Assembly (NCBI RefSeq): GCF_016125575.1
Contig: NZ_WGLM01000002.1
Location: forward strand, 682,001-746,000
Reading direction: 5' to 3'
DNA length: 64,000 nucleotides
Source of the DNA: Limimaricola sp.
GTDB lineage: Bacteria; Pseudomonadota; Alphaproteobacteria; Rhodobacterales; Rhodobacteraceae
Shown: piece after piece, positions 8,475 to 17,934 of the stretch
Position numbering within the stretch: the stretch's first letter is position 1
Layout: each line of letters begins with the position of its first letter
Notes under the pieces: generated by a model
Seen by the model: the letters and a program-made list of their open reading frames with translations, nothing else
What the model was told of the DNA's origin: nothing
The model's database searches: none
Program-made: the position numbers and the translations under genes

Positions 8475-9263
8475 TCAGGCCGGGGCAGTTGCGGAAAGGA
8501 ACTGCCGCAGCCTCTCGGTTTGCGGGCTGCCGAAAAGTCGGGCTGGGTCGCCCTGCTCCTCGATGCGGCCCTTGTGCAGGAAGACGACGTGATCGCTTAC
8601 GTCGGCTGCCAGTCTCATGTCATGGGTGACAAGGATCATCGTGCGGCCTTCCTCGGCCAACGCCTTGATCACCTTGACAACTTCCTGTTCCAGCTCGGGG
8701 TCCAGCGCCGAGGTGGGTTCATCGAACAACAGCGCCTGCGGCTCCATGCAGAGCGCGCGCGCGATGGCGGCACGCTGCTGCTGGCCGCCCGACAGCATCG
8801 CCGGGTAGGCGTCCGCCTTGTCGCCGATCCCGACCTTGTCGAGATAGCCGCGCGCGGCGGTTTCCACTTCGGCCTTGTCGCGCTTGAGCACCGTAACCGG
8901 TGCCTCCATCACGTTCTGCAGAATGGTCATATGGGCCCAGAGATTGAACTGCTGGAACACCATCGACAGGTTGGTGCGGATGCGGATCAGTTGCGCCCGG
9001 TCGCCGGGCCGCCGATGCGGGCCCTCGCCGCGCCACTTCACCGGCTCGCCCTGAAAGATCACCTCGCCTTGCTGGCTGTCCTCCAGCAGGTTCGCGCAGC
9101 GCAGCAGCGTGGATTTTCCCGAGCCCGACGAGCCGATCAGCGACACCACGTGGCCGGCCGGCGCGGCAATATCCACGCCCTTGAGCACTTCCAGCGCGCC
9201 ATAGGCCTTGTGCAGGTTATGGATCTCGATGACGTTGGACGTCTTCGCGGCAGTCTCGGTCAC
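8475..9263 (-). CDS. polar amino acid-type ABC transporter ATPase (HisP-type)
   Basis: The 262-residue ATPase has Walker A GSSGSGKST (44-52), the signature LSGGQ (157-161), Walker B ALLFDEP (177-183) and the switch histidine in LVTHDM. The long insertion between strands (about 70-95) matches HisP/OccP ATPases. It is the first gene of the eight-gene minus-strand operon that ends with the DegT aminotransferase. No clear promoter could be recognised in the 106 bases upstream. Confidence 0.93.
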   Translation of the reverse strand: MTETAAKTSNVIEIHNLHKAYGALEVLKGVDIAAPAGHVVSLIGSSGSGKSTLLRCANLLEDSQQGEVIFQGEPVKWRGEGPHRRPGDRAQLIRIRTNLSMVFQQFNLWAHMTILQNVMEAPVTVLKRDKAEVETAARGYLDKVGIGDKADAYPAMLSGGQQQRAAIARALCMEPQALLFDEPTSALDPELEQEVVKVIKALAEEGRTMILVTHDMRLAADVSDHVVFLHKGRIEEQGDPARLFGSPQTERLRQFLSATAPA

Positions 9264-9369
9264 GGCAGCTTCCCCGTTTCGGGACAGTTGTGCGGATTCT
9301 TCGTCCCTTGTCCATGTTCAATCTGCGAATGCGGGGCACCCCAGCGCCCGATTCGGCAGTCTGTGCTGC

Positions 9370-10128
9370 TCAAAGTGGCAGTGAGGCAGGGTTTGGCGGC
9401 AGGGGCAGGTCATAGGCGCTGGGAGGCAGCGCGACGATGGCCCTGAGCCCGATCTCGTCGCGGTGTTCGGCGGGCAGGGCGGCGATGGCGTCCGAGATGG
9501 CCGCGAAATAGGGGGCCGGGTTCTGGCCGGGGCGGGTGATGAAGGTCATCCCCGGCGAAGGATCGGTGCGCCCGATCACCCGCAGCCGCGCCGCGCCCGG
9601 ATCGCGCCCGGCCATGTTGCGAAAGCTGATCGCGTCGACGGCGGCCCAATCGGCCCGGCCTTCGGCCACGGCGGCCACGCTGGCCCGGTGCGCGCCGGTC
9701 TGCAGCGCGGGCCGCAGCGTCATCCCGCGCGCCTGCGACCAGGCCCAGGCGGTGCCCCAGCCCGATTGCGACATCCCCTCGTTGTAGGCAAGGCGGTAGC
9801 CGTCGCAGTCCTCGGGCCGCTTGGCCGGGTCATCTTCGCGCACCACGAAAAGCGACCGGTAATGACCGGCGGGCGTGTCGGACAGGCCGTAATCGGCGCA
9901 GCCGATGGCCGTCACGCGATCACGGAAGAGGGCGCGGTAGGGCAGGTTGCAGATCTGGCCCAGCACGAGATCGGGCCGCCCCCAGCCCTCCATATGGTCG
10001 GTCGCGCGGTCCAACGCGTCAGGCGCATCAAGCCCGCGGTCGCGCAGCCCGTTACGGATGAGCGCCCAAAGCGCATCATGTGCGGCCATGTTTTCGGGCC
10101 GGTCATACATGGGCAGGCTGGCGATCAT
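9370..10128 (-). CDS. PhnD-like phosphate/phosphonate-type binding protein without signal peptide
   Basis: The 252-residue protein resembles the PhnD/TauA-like periplasmic binding fold. It begins MIASLPMYDRPEN and contains LVLGQICNLPYR, YRSLFVV and an ADWAAVDAISF segment that are typical of PhnD-like proteins. No signal peptide is visible, so it may be cytoplasmic or may depend on an unrecognised start. The start at 10128 overlaps the TerB stop codon by ATGA; a longer reading upstream only mirrors the TerB gene. No permease or ATPase of the phosphonate type is adjacent. The function is unknown. Confidence 0.75.
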   Translation of the reverse strand: MIASLPMYDRPENMAAHDALWALIRNGLRDRGLDAPDALDRATDHMEGWGRPDLVLGQICNLPYRALFRDRVTAIGCADYGLSDTPAGHYRSLFVVREDDPAKRPEDCDGYRLAYNEGMSQSGWGTAWAWSQARGMTLRPALQTGAHRASVAAVAEGRADWAAVDAISFRNMAGRDPGAARLRVIGRTDPSPGMTFITRPGQNPAPYFAAISDAIAALPAEHRDEIGLRAIVALPPSAYDLPLPPNPASLPL

Positions 10129-10568
10129 CCGCGGCGCGCCTCGACCCGCTGGCGCGCCAGCGCGCTGTCCTGATCGGCCACGCCCAGCAGCGGCGCGATC
10201 ATCCGCATCAGGCTGTCTTCCTCGGCATCGCGGATGCCGTCGGCCAGCACCACGTCCCACATCGCCTCTATCACGGCAACGCGGTCTTCGTAGGCCACTG
10301 CATCCTTGATCGCGCGGGTGAAGCGGACGGTATCGGGCGCCTCCGCCTCCAGCGCCTCGCAATCGCGACGCAACGCCGCGGCCTCGAAGGGCGACAGCGC
10401 GTAACGCCCGGCCAGCACCTTGTCGATGCGCACCTGTTCGTCGGTGGCATAGTCGCCGTCGGCCCGCGCGATGCGCACCAGCAGCGCCCCAAGCGCCAGC
10501 CGCGCATCGCCCGAGGCGAGCGGCGCCGGCGCCGGTTGGGTCAATTTTCGGATCAGGTCGCCGAACAT
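10125..10568 (-). CDS. TerB-family tellurite resistance protein
   Basis: This 147-residue all-helical protein of the TerB/DjlA N-terminal type begins MFGDLIRKLTQPAP. It has the acidic motif LVRIARADGDYATDEQ followed by a second motif, WDVVLADGIRDAEED; the paired D-G-x-x-x-x-E patterns are metal-binding signatures of TerB. It is co-transcribed and translationally coupled with the PhnD-like gene downstream. No other ter genes are present, so a role in tellurite resistance itself is doubtful. Confidence 0.85.
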   Translation of the reverse strand: MFGDLIRKLTQPAPAPLASGDARLALGALLVRIARADGDYATDEQVRIDKVLAGRYALSPFEAAALRRDCEALEAEAPDTVRFTRAIKDAVAYEDRVAVIEAMWDVVLADGIRDAEEDSLMRMIAPLLGVADQDSALARQRVEARRG

Positions 10569-10616
10569 GGCATCTCTCTTGTCACGATCCGCGCCCGGCG
10601 AAAAGGGCCCGCTGCC

Positions 10617-11405
10617 TCACGATTGCGCCGGAAGCGCAGCAAAGAGCGGGCTGAGACGCGCCGCCTCCTGCGCAAGACCATAGGGCGGATTGACGATGAA
10701 AAGGCCCGACCCGGTCATCCGGTGACCGGGCCGGGCAGGGGCAAAGCGCACCGCGTGCGACAAGGCGTCGGGAAAGGCCGCCATCAGGGTCCGCAGCATC
10801 GGGGCATGCGGTGCGCCCTCCAGGATTGGATACCACAGCATCAGGACGCCGACCGGCCAGCGCCGTGCGACCTGGACCAGAAGCTTCGGGATTGTCTCGT
10901 AATCGGCTTTCACCTCCCACGAGGGATCGATCAGCATCAGCCCCCGTCGCGGCGTAGGCGGCACCGTGGCAAGCGCCATTTCCAGCCCGTCGCGCTGTTC
11001 GATCACCGCATCATGCCCTGCAAAGGTTTCGCGCAGCGCCGCCACTTCCTGCGGGTGCAGTTCGGCCAGCCGCATCCGGTCCGTGGCTCGCAGACTCATC
11101 GCCGCCACAAGGGGCGAGCCGGGATAGGCCATGCCCCCGTGCGCCGCGCGCACCGCGGTCAGAACGCGCGTGTAAGGGTGATCTGCGTCGAACCAGCCCT
11201 CGGCCCGGCCTATCCCCTGTGCCGCCTCGCCGGTCTTCAGCGCCATCGCGTCGTCCAGCCGATAAAGGCCCCGGCCGGCATGCGTCTCGATATAGCTCAG
11301 CGGCTTGTCCTTGGCGGTCATGTAGGCCAGCGCCCATGCCAGCAACGCATGCTTGTGCACGTCGGCCAGGTTGCCCGCGTGAAAGCCGTGTTGATAGGAC
11401 AGCAT
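10617..11405 (-). CDS. rlmJ: 23S rRNA (adenine(2030)-N6)-methyltransferase
   Basis: The 262-residue protein opens with MLSYQHGFHAGNLADVHKH, the hallmark N-terminus of RlmJ, which methylates A2030 of 23S rRNA using S-adenosylmethionine. The SAM-binding region lies around YIETHAGRGLY (38-48). The catalytic motif, DPPY in E. coli RlmJ, reads D160-P-S-W here. Length is close to the E. coli enzyme (280). The gene follows pyrG on the same strand, separated by two hairpins. Confidence 0.9.
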   Translation of the reverse strand: MLSYQHGFHAGNLADVHKHALLAWALAYMTAKDKPLSYIETHAGRGLYRLDDAMALKTGEAAQGIGRAEGWFDADHPYTRVLTAVRAAHGGMAYPGSPLVAAMSLRATDRMRLAELHPQEVAALRETFAGHDAVIEQRDGLEMALATVPPTPRRGLMLIDPSWEVKADYETIPKLLVQVARRWPVGVLMLWYPILEGAPHAPMLRTLMAAFPDALSHAVRFAPARPGHRMTGSGLFIVNPPYGLAQEAARLSPLFAALPAQS

Positions 11406-11430
11406 CCCCCAAACCCTCTTCTTCTAGCAC

Positions 11431-11486
11431 CAAATACTCTCGGGGGGAGGCCCCGAAACGGGGCCCGGGGGGCAGACAGCCCCCCG
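11431..11486. repeat. dispersed two-hairpin intergenic repeat, copy 1
   Basis: The order is CAAATA, TCGGGGGG, a hairpin GGCCCCG-AAA-CGGGGCC (11449-11465), then a hairpin GGGGGGC-AGACA-GCCCCCC (11467-11485). The same architecture recurs at 43147-43203 (inverted) and 43374-43424. Read on the minus strand it begins 17 bases after the pyrG stop codon, so it probably also acts as the pyrG terminator or 3' end structure. Confidence 0.7.
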
Positions 11487-11502
11487 CCATCGGCAGCCGT
11501 CG

Positions 11503-13146
<1,644 letters not shown>

Positions 13147-13221
13147 GGGCTGGGATCCCCCGTGAATGGTCCGAATCTGTGGGCGTCCGATCCGGTTGGG
13201 ATCGCAGCATCACGGGATTTG

Positions 13222-13251
13222 ACTATACCCCGACTCGCCCCGCCCCCGCAA
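13222..13251 (-). promoter_or_regulatory. candidate promoter of pyrG
   Basis: On the minus strand, TTGCGG (13251-13246) and TATAGT (13227-13222) are separated by 18 bases. This resembles a sigma-70-type promoter, about 75 bases before the pyrG start codon. Sequence match only. Confidence 0.4.
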
Positions 13252-13268
13252 CCGCTCAGGCTAGATGA

Positions 13269-13296
13269 TGTTGGAGAAGGCAGCGCTCCTCCAACA
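13269..13296 (-). terminator. hairpin downstream of secG
   Basis: TGTTGGAG (13269-13276) and CTCCAACA (13289-13296) are exact complements. The structure begins 8 bases after the secG stop on the minus strand. There is no strong T-tract, so termination efficiency is uncertain. Confidence 0.5.
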
Positions 13297-13304
13297 AATT
13301 GTGG

Positions 13305-13844
13305 TCAGTTTGCCGCAGGTGCGCTGGGCGCGGTGGTGTTTGTGTCCGTCGCGGGGGCCGTCGCCGGGGCCGGCGCGGTGGTATCGGTCGAGGTCGTCGC
13401 GGGCGCAGTCGTTGTCGTGTCAGGTGCCGTCGTGGTTGGCTGTGTGCTGCCGCTGTCCTGTGCTGGCGCCGGGGCGGGCGGCACCAAGGGCGAGTCGGAA
13501 TTAGCGGGTGCTGGCGGCAACAGGTCCGCGGGCGACGGCGTCGTGCCGGTTGTGCCGCCCGTGTCGGTGGCCGGTGCCTGCGTCGTGGTCGGCAGGCTGC
13601 GGTCGACGACCGAGGACCCGGCCGATTTCTGCGCCGCGATCACCGTCAGCGCCATCGACGTGGCGATGAAACCGATCGCGAGAATCCATGTGGCTTTGCC
13701 CAGCGCGGTGGCTGCGCCACGGGCCGACATCACCCCGCCGCCGCCACCCATGCCTAATCCGCCACCTTCGGAGCGCTGCAGCAGAACGATGCCAATCAGG
13801 CAGAGCGCCAGCACGAGATGAATGACGAGGACGACGTTTTCCAT
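13305..13844 (-). CDS. secG: preprotein translocase subunit SecG with long C-terminal tail
   Basis: The protein has the two-helix SecG body: ENVVLVIHLVLALCLIGIVLLQ (here about residues 2-23) and a second helix around ATWILAIGFIATSMALT, joined by the glycine-rich LQRSEGGGLGMGGGGG linker. SecG is the small accessory subunit of the SecYEG translocon in the inner membrane. The family is usually 75-130 residues. This one is 179 because of an Ala/Thr/Pro/Asp low-complexity tail from about residue 85 onward. The gene is upstream of pyrG, an order common in alphaproteobacteria. Confidence 0.9.
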   Translation of the reverse strand: MENVVLVIHLVLALCLIGIVLLQRSEGGGLGMGGGGGVMSARGAATALGKATWILAIGFIATSMALTVIAAQKSAGSSVVDRSLPTTTQAPATDTGGTTGTTPSPADLLPPAPANSDSPLVPPAPAPAQDSGSTQPTTTAPDTTTTAPATTSTDTTAPAPATAPATDTNTTAPSAPAAN

Positions 13845-14049
13845 GTGGCTCGGCCTTTGGCTTGCGGACCGGGCGGGTTCTAGAAGCAGACCGCCCGCGC
13901 CGCAAGCCCTGTTTGCCCCAAGCGGGCGATGATCCGGCCTCGGCGGGCCGGCAATTGCGGCGCAAGAACGGAAGGGCAGGCACGAAGCGGGCGCGGACTG
14001 CGCGCTCTTGTCGCTTGCAGGCGGCGCGCGGGCGGGTCACAAGATCGTC

Positions 14050-14415
14050 ATGACCGCCGCCTTGCGCCAGTTTGTCGTCAATCTCGTTCTCGTCGCGGTC
14101 CTGGGCCTTGGCGGGGCGCTGGGGCTGGCCGCCCGCGGGGCGCCAAGCACCGCCGATCTGGCGGTGGCCGAGGCTCTGGCGATGGGCGCGACGGCGGCCG
14201 ATTTTTGCGGCAAGAACGGCCAGGCGCTGATCGACCGGGTGATGACGCAGGCTTGCGCCGTCGATACCGGCACCGACCTGCCCGCTGCCTGGGTGGCGCG
14301 GCCCGACCTTGCGCCGCGGGCGCTGACGGTGGCTGCGACGGCCCGTGCCATCCCGGTTCGCTTGCCGCTGGCCTTGCAGCCGCCACCTCGCGCGCCCCCT
14401 CTGACGACGCTCTGA
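14050..14415 (+). CDS. small exported or membrane-anchored protein of copper cassette, unknown
   Basis: The 121-residue product starts MTAALRQFVVNLVLVAVLGLG, an N-terminal hydrophobic helix that may be a signal or anchor. Two cysteines follow (FCGKNG and TQACAV). The last 30 residues are Pro/Ala-rich. The start at 14050 is preferred over an in-frame start at 14008 because it begins with the hydrophobic segment. It directly precedes a PCu(A)C chaperone and SCO1, so copper handling is a reasonable guess; it resembles DUF2946-like proteins only loosely. Confidence 0.55.
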   Translation: MTAALRQFVVNLVLVAVLGLGGALGLAARGAPSTADLAVAEALAMGATAADFCGKNGQALIDRVMTQACAVDTGTDLPAAWVARPDLAPRALTVAATARAIPVRLPLALQPPPRAPPLTTL

Positions 14416-14513
14416 TCCGTCGCGGCCAGCCGGTTCCGGCGGCCGCCTTGCCCGCCCGGCCCTGCCGTGGCGGTGCGATCTGCAACGTCGAACATCCTCA
14501 GAGGACCAACAAC

Positions 14514-15083
14514 ATGAAGTTCTTTCACGCCGTCGCCGTCAGCCTTGCGCTGGCCGGCCTTCCTGCCCTTGCCACCGCCCAAGACGCGCCTGCAGAGATG
14601 GCGCAGGGCGCGCCGATCACTCTTGGACCGCTGGTCCTGACCGGCGGCTTTGCCCGCGCCACGCTGCCCGGCGCCCCCGTCGCGGGCGGCTTCGTCACCA
14701 TCCAGAACACCGGCACCGAAGACGATACGCTGATCGGCGCCGCCTCGGACCTTGCCGGGCACATGGAGGTGCACGAGATGAAGATGGACGGGCAGGTGAT
14801 GAAGATGCGCCAGCTCGAGGGCGGGTTGCCGATCCCGGCGGGCCAGACCGTGGTGCTCAAACCCGGCGGCTTTCACGTCATGTTCATGGACCTCAAGGGG
14901 CCGCTGGTCGAAGGGCAGATGGTCGACGTGACGCTGACATTCGCCAAGGCGGGCAGCGTCGTCGTGCCGTTGATGATCGGCGCCCCCAACGCCACCGCGC
15001 CCGGCGCGATGCCCGGCATGCAAGGCATGGGGACGATGGACGGCAACGCGGGCATGGCCGCCCCGGCGTCGAGCGCGAACTGA
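14514..15083 (+). CDS. periplasmic copper chaperone, PCu(A)C family
   Basis: This 189-residue protein has a signal peptide (MKFFHAVAVSLALAGLPALATAQ) and the DUF461/PCu(A)C cupredoxin-like fold. Candidate Cu(I) ligands are in the H(M)x10Mx21HxM-type arrangement: His83/Met84, Met96 and His121/Met123. A methionine-rich tail near residues 165-182 (MPGMQGMGTMDG) is a possible second copper site. Such chaperones deliver Cu(I) to the CuA or CuB centre of cytochrome oxidase. The stop codon overlaps the SCO1 start (TGATG), indicating coupled expression. Confidence 0.9.
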   Translation: MKFFHAVAVSLALAGLPALATAQDAPAEMAQGAPITLGPLVLTGGFARATLPGAPVAGGFVTIQNTGTEDDTLIGAASDLAGHMEVHEMKMDGQVMKMRQLEGGLPIPAGQTVVLKPGGFHVMFMDLKGPLVEGQMVDVTLTFAKAGSVVVPLMIGAPNATAPGAMPGMQGMGTMDGNAGMAAPASSAN

Positions 15084-15667
15084 TGCCGCGCGCCCTGCGC
15101 CTTGCCCTGGTCGGTCTCAGCCTCCTGCTGGTTATCCTCGTCGGGGCGCGGCTGCTGCTGTTTCCGGCGCTCAACACCTCGATCGCCGATACCTTCGGGC
15201 AGGGCGACTACCGGCTGGAGACGACCGACGGCAAGCCCTTCACCTTCGACAGCCTGAAGGGGGCACCTTCGGCGGTCTATTTCGGCTATACCCATTGCCC
15301 CGATGTCTGCCCGACCACGCTGGGCGATATCCTGACCTGGCAGGAGGCGCTGGGTGAAAATGGCAAGCAGTTGCGGGTCTTCTTCATCACCGTCGATCCC
15401 GAGCGGGATTCGCTTGCGATGCTGAAAAGCTACGTCAGCTGGGTGCCGGGCGTGGTGGGCGTGTCGGGCAGCAGCGAGGAGATTGCCAAGGCGATCAGGG
15501 CGTTCCGCGTCTATGCCCAGAAGGTGCCCGGCACGGGGGGCGACTATGGCATGGACCATACCGCCACGCTGTTCCTGTTCGACGCGCAGGGCCGCCTGTT
15601 CGAGCCCATAGGCTATGGCGAGGGCGACACGCGCGCCCTTGCGAAACTGAAGCGGCTGCTGGGCTAG
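15083..15667 (+). CDS. SCO1/SenC family copper metallochaperone
   Basis: The 194-residue thioredoxin-fold protein is anchored by an N-terminal helix (about 8-26). The copper-binding/redox CxxxC is at C72 and C76 (THCPDVCPTT), and the third ligand is His159 in MDHTATLF. SCO proteins assemble or reduce the CuA site of cytochrome c oxidase. Together with PCu(A)C it forms a standard CuA assembly pair. Its start codon shares one base with the PCu(A)C stop. Confidence 0.93.
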   Translation: MPRALRLALVGLSLLLVILVGARLLLFPALNTSIADTFGQGDYRLETTDGKPFTFDSLKGAPSAVYFGYTHCPDVCPTTLGDILTWQEALGENGKQLRVFFITVDPERDSLAMLKSYVSWVPGVVGVSGSSEEIAKAIRAFRVYAQKVPGTGGDYGMDHTATLFLFDAQGRLFEPIGYGEGDTRALAKLKRLLG

Positions 15668-15677
15668 CTGCCATGGC

Positions 15678-15703
15678 CCGGGGGCCTCGCGCGGGGCCCC
15701 CGG
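15678..15703. terminator. bidirectional terminator-like hairpin
   Basis: CCGGGGGCC (15678-15686) pairs with GGCCCCCGG (15695-15703). It lies between the convergent SCO1 and DUF6524-like genes and could serve both. Confidence 0.55.
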
Positions 15704-15712
15704 TTGCCGTGA

Positions 15713-16111
15713 TCAGGTATCGTCGTGGTCGTCGACGTCCAGCTGGCCGCTGAGCTTGCGCCGCACGATGCTCCAGGACAGGCCGATGGCAAGCACCACC
15801 GACAGCGCAAAAAGCGCAATCCATGTGTTGGCGGTGGGGTCAGAAAGGCTGATCACCCCGCGATCGTAAAGCACCCAAACCGCGGTGCCGATCACTGCCA
15901 TGGTCAGCAACACCCCGAAGATGCCGATCGAGCGGACGGTAGCGCGAAGGTAGACGATATAACCCACCAACAGCAAAAGCCCGGCAAGCGCCACGAGTGG
16001 CAGTTGCGCCTGATATTGTGCCTGGGCCCAACGGATGTAGTTCACTTGCGTCGGGTTGTAGGTCACCGCAAGCAGCGCGAAGGCGAATATCCAGCGCCAG
16101 ACAAATCCCAT
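15713..16111 (-). CDS. DUF6524-like integral membrane protein
   Basis: The 132-residue protein is predicted to have four membrane helices: MGFVWRWIFAFALLAVTY, LPLVALAGLLLLVGYIVYL, a third around FGVLLTMAVIGTAVWVLY, and IALFALSVVLAIGLSWSIV. A short charged C-terminus (DVDDHDDT) follows. The start at 16111 gives a helix from residue 1, whereas upstream frame extensions would mirror purA. I recognise it as a DUF6524-type conserved hypothetical; its function is unknown. It diverges from purA. Confidence 0.75.
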   Translation of the reverse strand: MGFVWRWIFAFALLAVTYNPTQVNYIRWAQAQYQAQLPLVALAGLLLLVGYIVYLRATVRSIGIFGVLLTMAVIGTAVWVLYDRGVISLSDPTANTWIALFALSVVLAIGLSWSIVRRKLSGQLDVDDHDDT

Positions 16112-16277
16112 GTGCCGTGTCTCCCCGCCCCCGGTCCACCTGAAACCAGCGCCAGAATGCGAAAGCCTGATGCCGCTGTCCAGCCTGACCGGCCCCGGTA
16201 CTGCCCCAGATTGCGGTTTCGTCTGCCCGGCAGGGGCGGTATAGGGGCGCGGGGTTTTCGCAAGGCAAGGACAGGCA

Positions 16278-17570
16278 ATGGCGAACGTGGTGGTTGTCGG
16301 CACCCAATGGGGTGACGAGGGCAAGGGCAAAATCGTCGACTGGCTGAGCGAGCGGGCCGACGTCATCGCCAGGTTCCAGGGCGGCCACAATGCCGGCCAC
16401 ACGCTGGTGATCGACGGCGTTGTCTACAAGCTGTCGCTGCTGCCCTCGGGCATCCTGCGGGCGGGCAAGCTGAGCGTCATCGGCAATGGCGTGGTGCTGG
16501 ACCCGTGGGCGCTGCTCTCTGAAATTGACAAGATCGCGATGCAGGGCGTGCAGGTCAGCCCGCAAAACCTAATGATCGCCGAGAACGCGCCGCTGATCCT
16601 GCCGCTGCATGGCGAACTGGACCGGGCGCGCGAAAGCTCCAACGCCGTGGCCAAGATCGGCACAACCGGGCGCGGCATCGGCCCGGCCTACGAGGACAAG
16701 GTGGGGCGCCGCGCGATCCGTGTGGCCGATCTTGGGGACAGCGCGACACTCGACAGCCGCATCGCGCGTCTGCTTACCCATCACAACGCACTTCGTCGCG
16801 GACTTGACCTGCCGGAAATCGATGGCGATGCGCTCAAGGCCGCGCTTCTCGAGATCGCGCCTAAGATCCTGCCCTATGCCGCGCCGGTCTGGAAGGTGCT
16901 GAACGAAGAGCGCAAGGCGGGCAAGCGCATCCTGTTCGAAGGCGCGCAGGGCTCGCTGCTGGACGTGGATTTCGGCACTTATCCTTTCGTTACATCCTCG
17001 ACGACGCTGTCGGGCATGGCTGCCAGCGGCACCGGCATGGGGCCGGGATCGGTGGGGTTCGTGCTGGGTATCGTCAAGGCCTACTCAACGCGCGTTGGCG
17101 AGGGGCCGTTTCCTTGCGAACTGTTCGACGACGTGGGCGAGCATCTGGCCCGCGTAGGCCACGAGAAGGGCACCGTCACGGGTCGCGCGCGCCGCTGTGG
17201 CTGGTTCGACGCGGTACTGGTGCGCCAGACCTGCGCGCTGTCGGGGGTCAAGGGGATCGCGCTGACCAAGATGGATGTGCTGGACGGATTGCCGGAGCTG
17301 AAGATCTGCGTGGGCTATTCGCTCGACGGTGAAGTGCTGGACTACCTGCCGACCGCGTCGGACCGGCAGGCCCGGGTCACGCCGATCTACGAAACGATCG
17401 AGGGTTGGCAGGGCTCGACCGCGGGCGCGCGCAGCTGGGCCGACCTGCCGGCACAGGCCATCAAGTATGTGCGCCGAATCGAGGAACTGATCCAGTGCCC
17501 GGTCGCACTGGTATCAACCTCGCCCGAGCGTGAGGACACGATCCTGGTGACCGATCCCTTCGCCGACTAA
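16278..17570 (+). CDS. purA: adenylosuccinate synthetase
   Basis: The 430-residue enzyme catalyses GTP-dependent ligation of aspartate to IMP, the first committed AMP step. The N-terminal GTP loop GDEGKGK (12-18), [20 protein letters not shown] and a late [14 protein letters not shown] segment are all present. Length is normal for bacteria. The DUF2842 gene follows 10 bases later and is likely co-transcribed. Confidence 0.97.
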   Translation: MANVVVVGTQWGDEGKGKIVDWLSERADVIARFQGGHNAGHTLVIDGVVYKLSLLPSGILRAGKLSVIGNGVVLDPWALLSEIDKIAMQGVQVSPQNLMIAENAPLILPLHGELDRARESSNAVAKIGTTGRGIGPAYEDKVGRRAIRVADLGDSATLDSRIARLLTHHNALRRGLDLPEIDGDALKAALLEIAPKILPYAAPVWKVLNEERKAGKRILFEGAQGSLLDVDFGTYPFVTSSTTLSGMAASGTGMGPGSVGFVLGIVKAYSTRVGEGPFPCELFDDVGEHLARVGHEKGTVTGRARRCGWFDAVLVRQTCALSGVKGIALTKMDVLDGLPELKICVGYSLDGEVLDYLPTASDRQARVTPIYETIEGWQGSTAGARSWADLPAQAIKYVRRIEELIQCPVALVSTSPEREDTILVTDPFAD

Positions 17571-17580
17571 GGAGGCCCCG

Positions 17581-17811
17581 ATGGCTCTAAGCTACAAGGC
17601 CCGCAAACGCTGGGCGCTGGTGATCCTGATCGTGGGTTTGCCAGCCTACGTGATTGCGGCGGTCACGATCCTCAACGCGCTGGGCCGGCCGCCTTTCTGG
17701 ATGGAACTGGCGGTTTACGTGTTGCTGGGAATCCTCTGGGCGCTGCCGTTCCGCGCGGTGTTCCGTGGCATCGGCCAACCCGATCCCGACGCGCCGCAAA
17801 CCGACGATTGA
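17581..17811 (+). CDS. DUF2842 small membrane protein
   Basis: The 76-residue protein has two predicted membrane helices (WALVILIVGLPAYVIAAVTI and WMELAVYVLLGILWALPF) and a short acidic tail. It matches the alphaproteobacterial DUF2842 pattern, which has no assigned function. A canonical terminator follows at 17885. Confidence 0.85.
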   Translation: MALSYKARKRWALVILIVGLPAYVIAAVTILNALGRPPFWMELAVYVLLGILWALPFRAVFRGIGQPDPDAPQTDD

Positions 17812-17884
17812 TCCGCTGATCCCAAGGCGGATGGGTTTGGCGAGCCGACGTGACGCCTGGAGAAATGCCAGTTCCGAAATGAAC

Positions 17885-17917
17885 AACGCCCGGCCGTTTG
17901 ACGGGCCGGGCGTTTTC
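17885..17917 (+). terminator. rho-independent terminator after purA-DUF2842
   Basis: AACGCCCGG (17885-17893) and CCGGGCGTT (17906-17914) form the stem, extended inward by CCGT/ACGG, and TTTT follows at 17913-17916. This is the clearest intrinsic terminator in the window. Confidence 0.85.
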
Positions 17918-17934
17918 CTTGCTAGGGGTCGTCC

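Noticed and set aside
9370-10362. A longer PhnD-like protein starting at 10362
   Set aside because: The extra 78 residues are Arg/Gly-rich and mirror the TerB gene; the ATG at 10128 overlaps the TerB stop in the usual ATGA manner.
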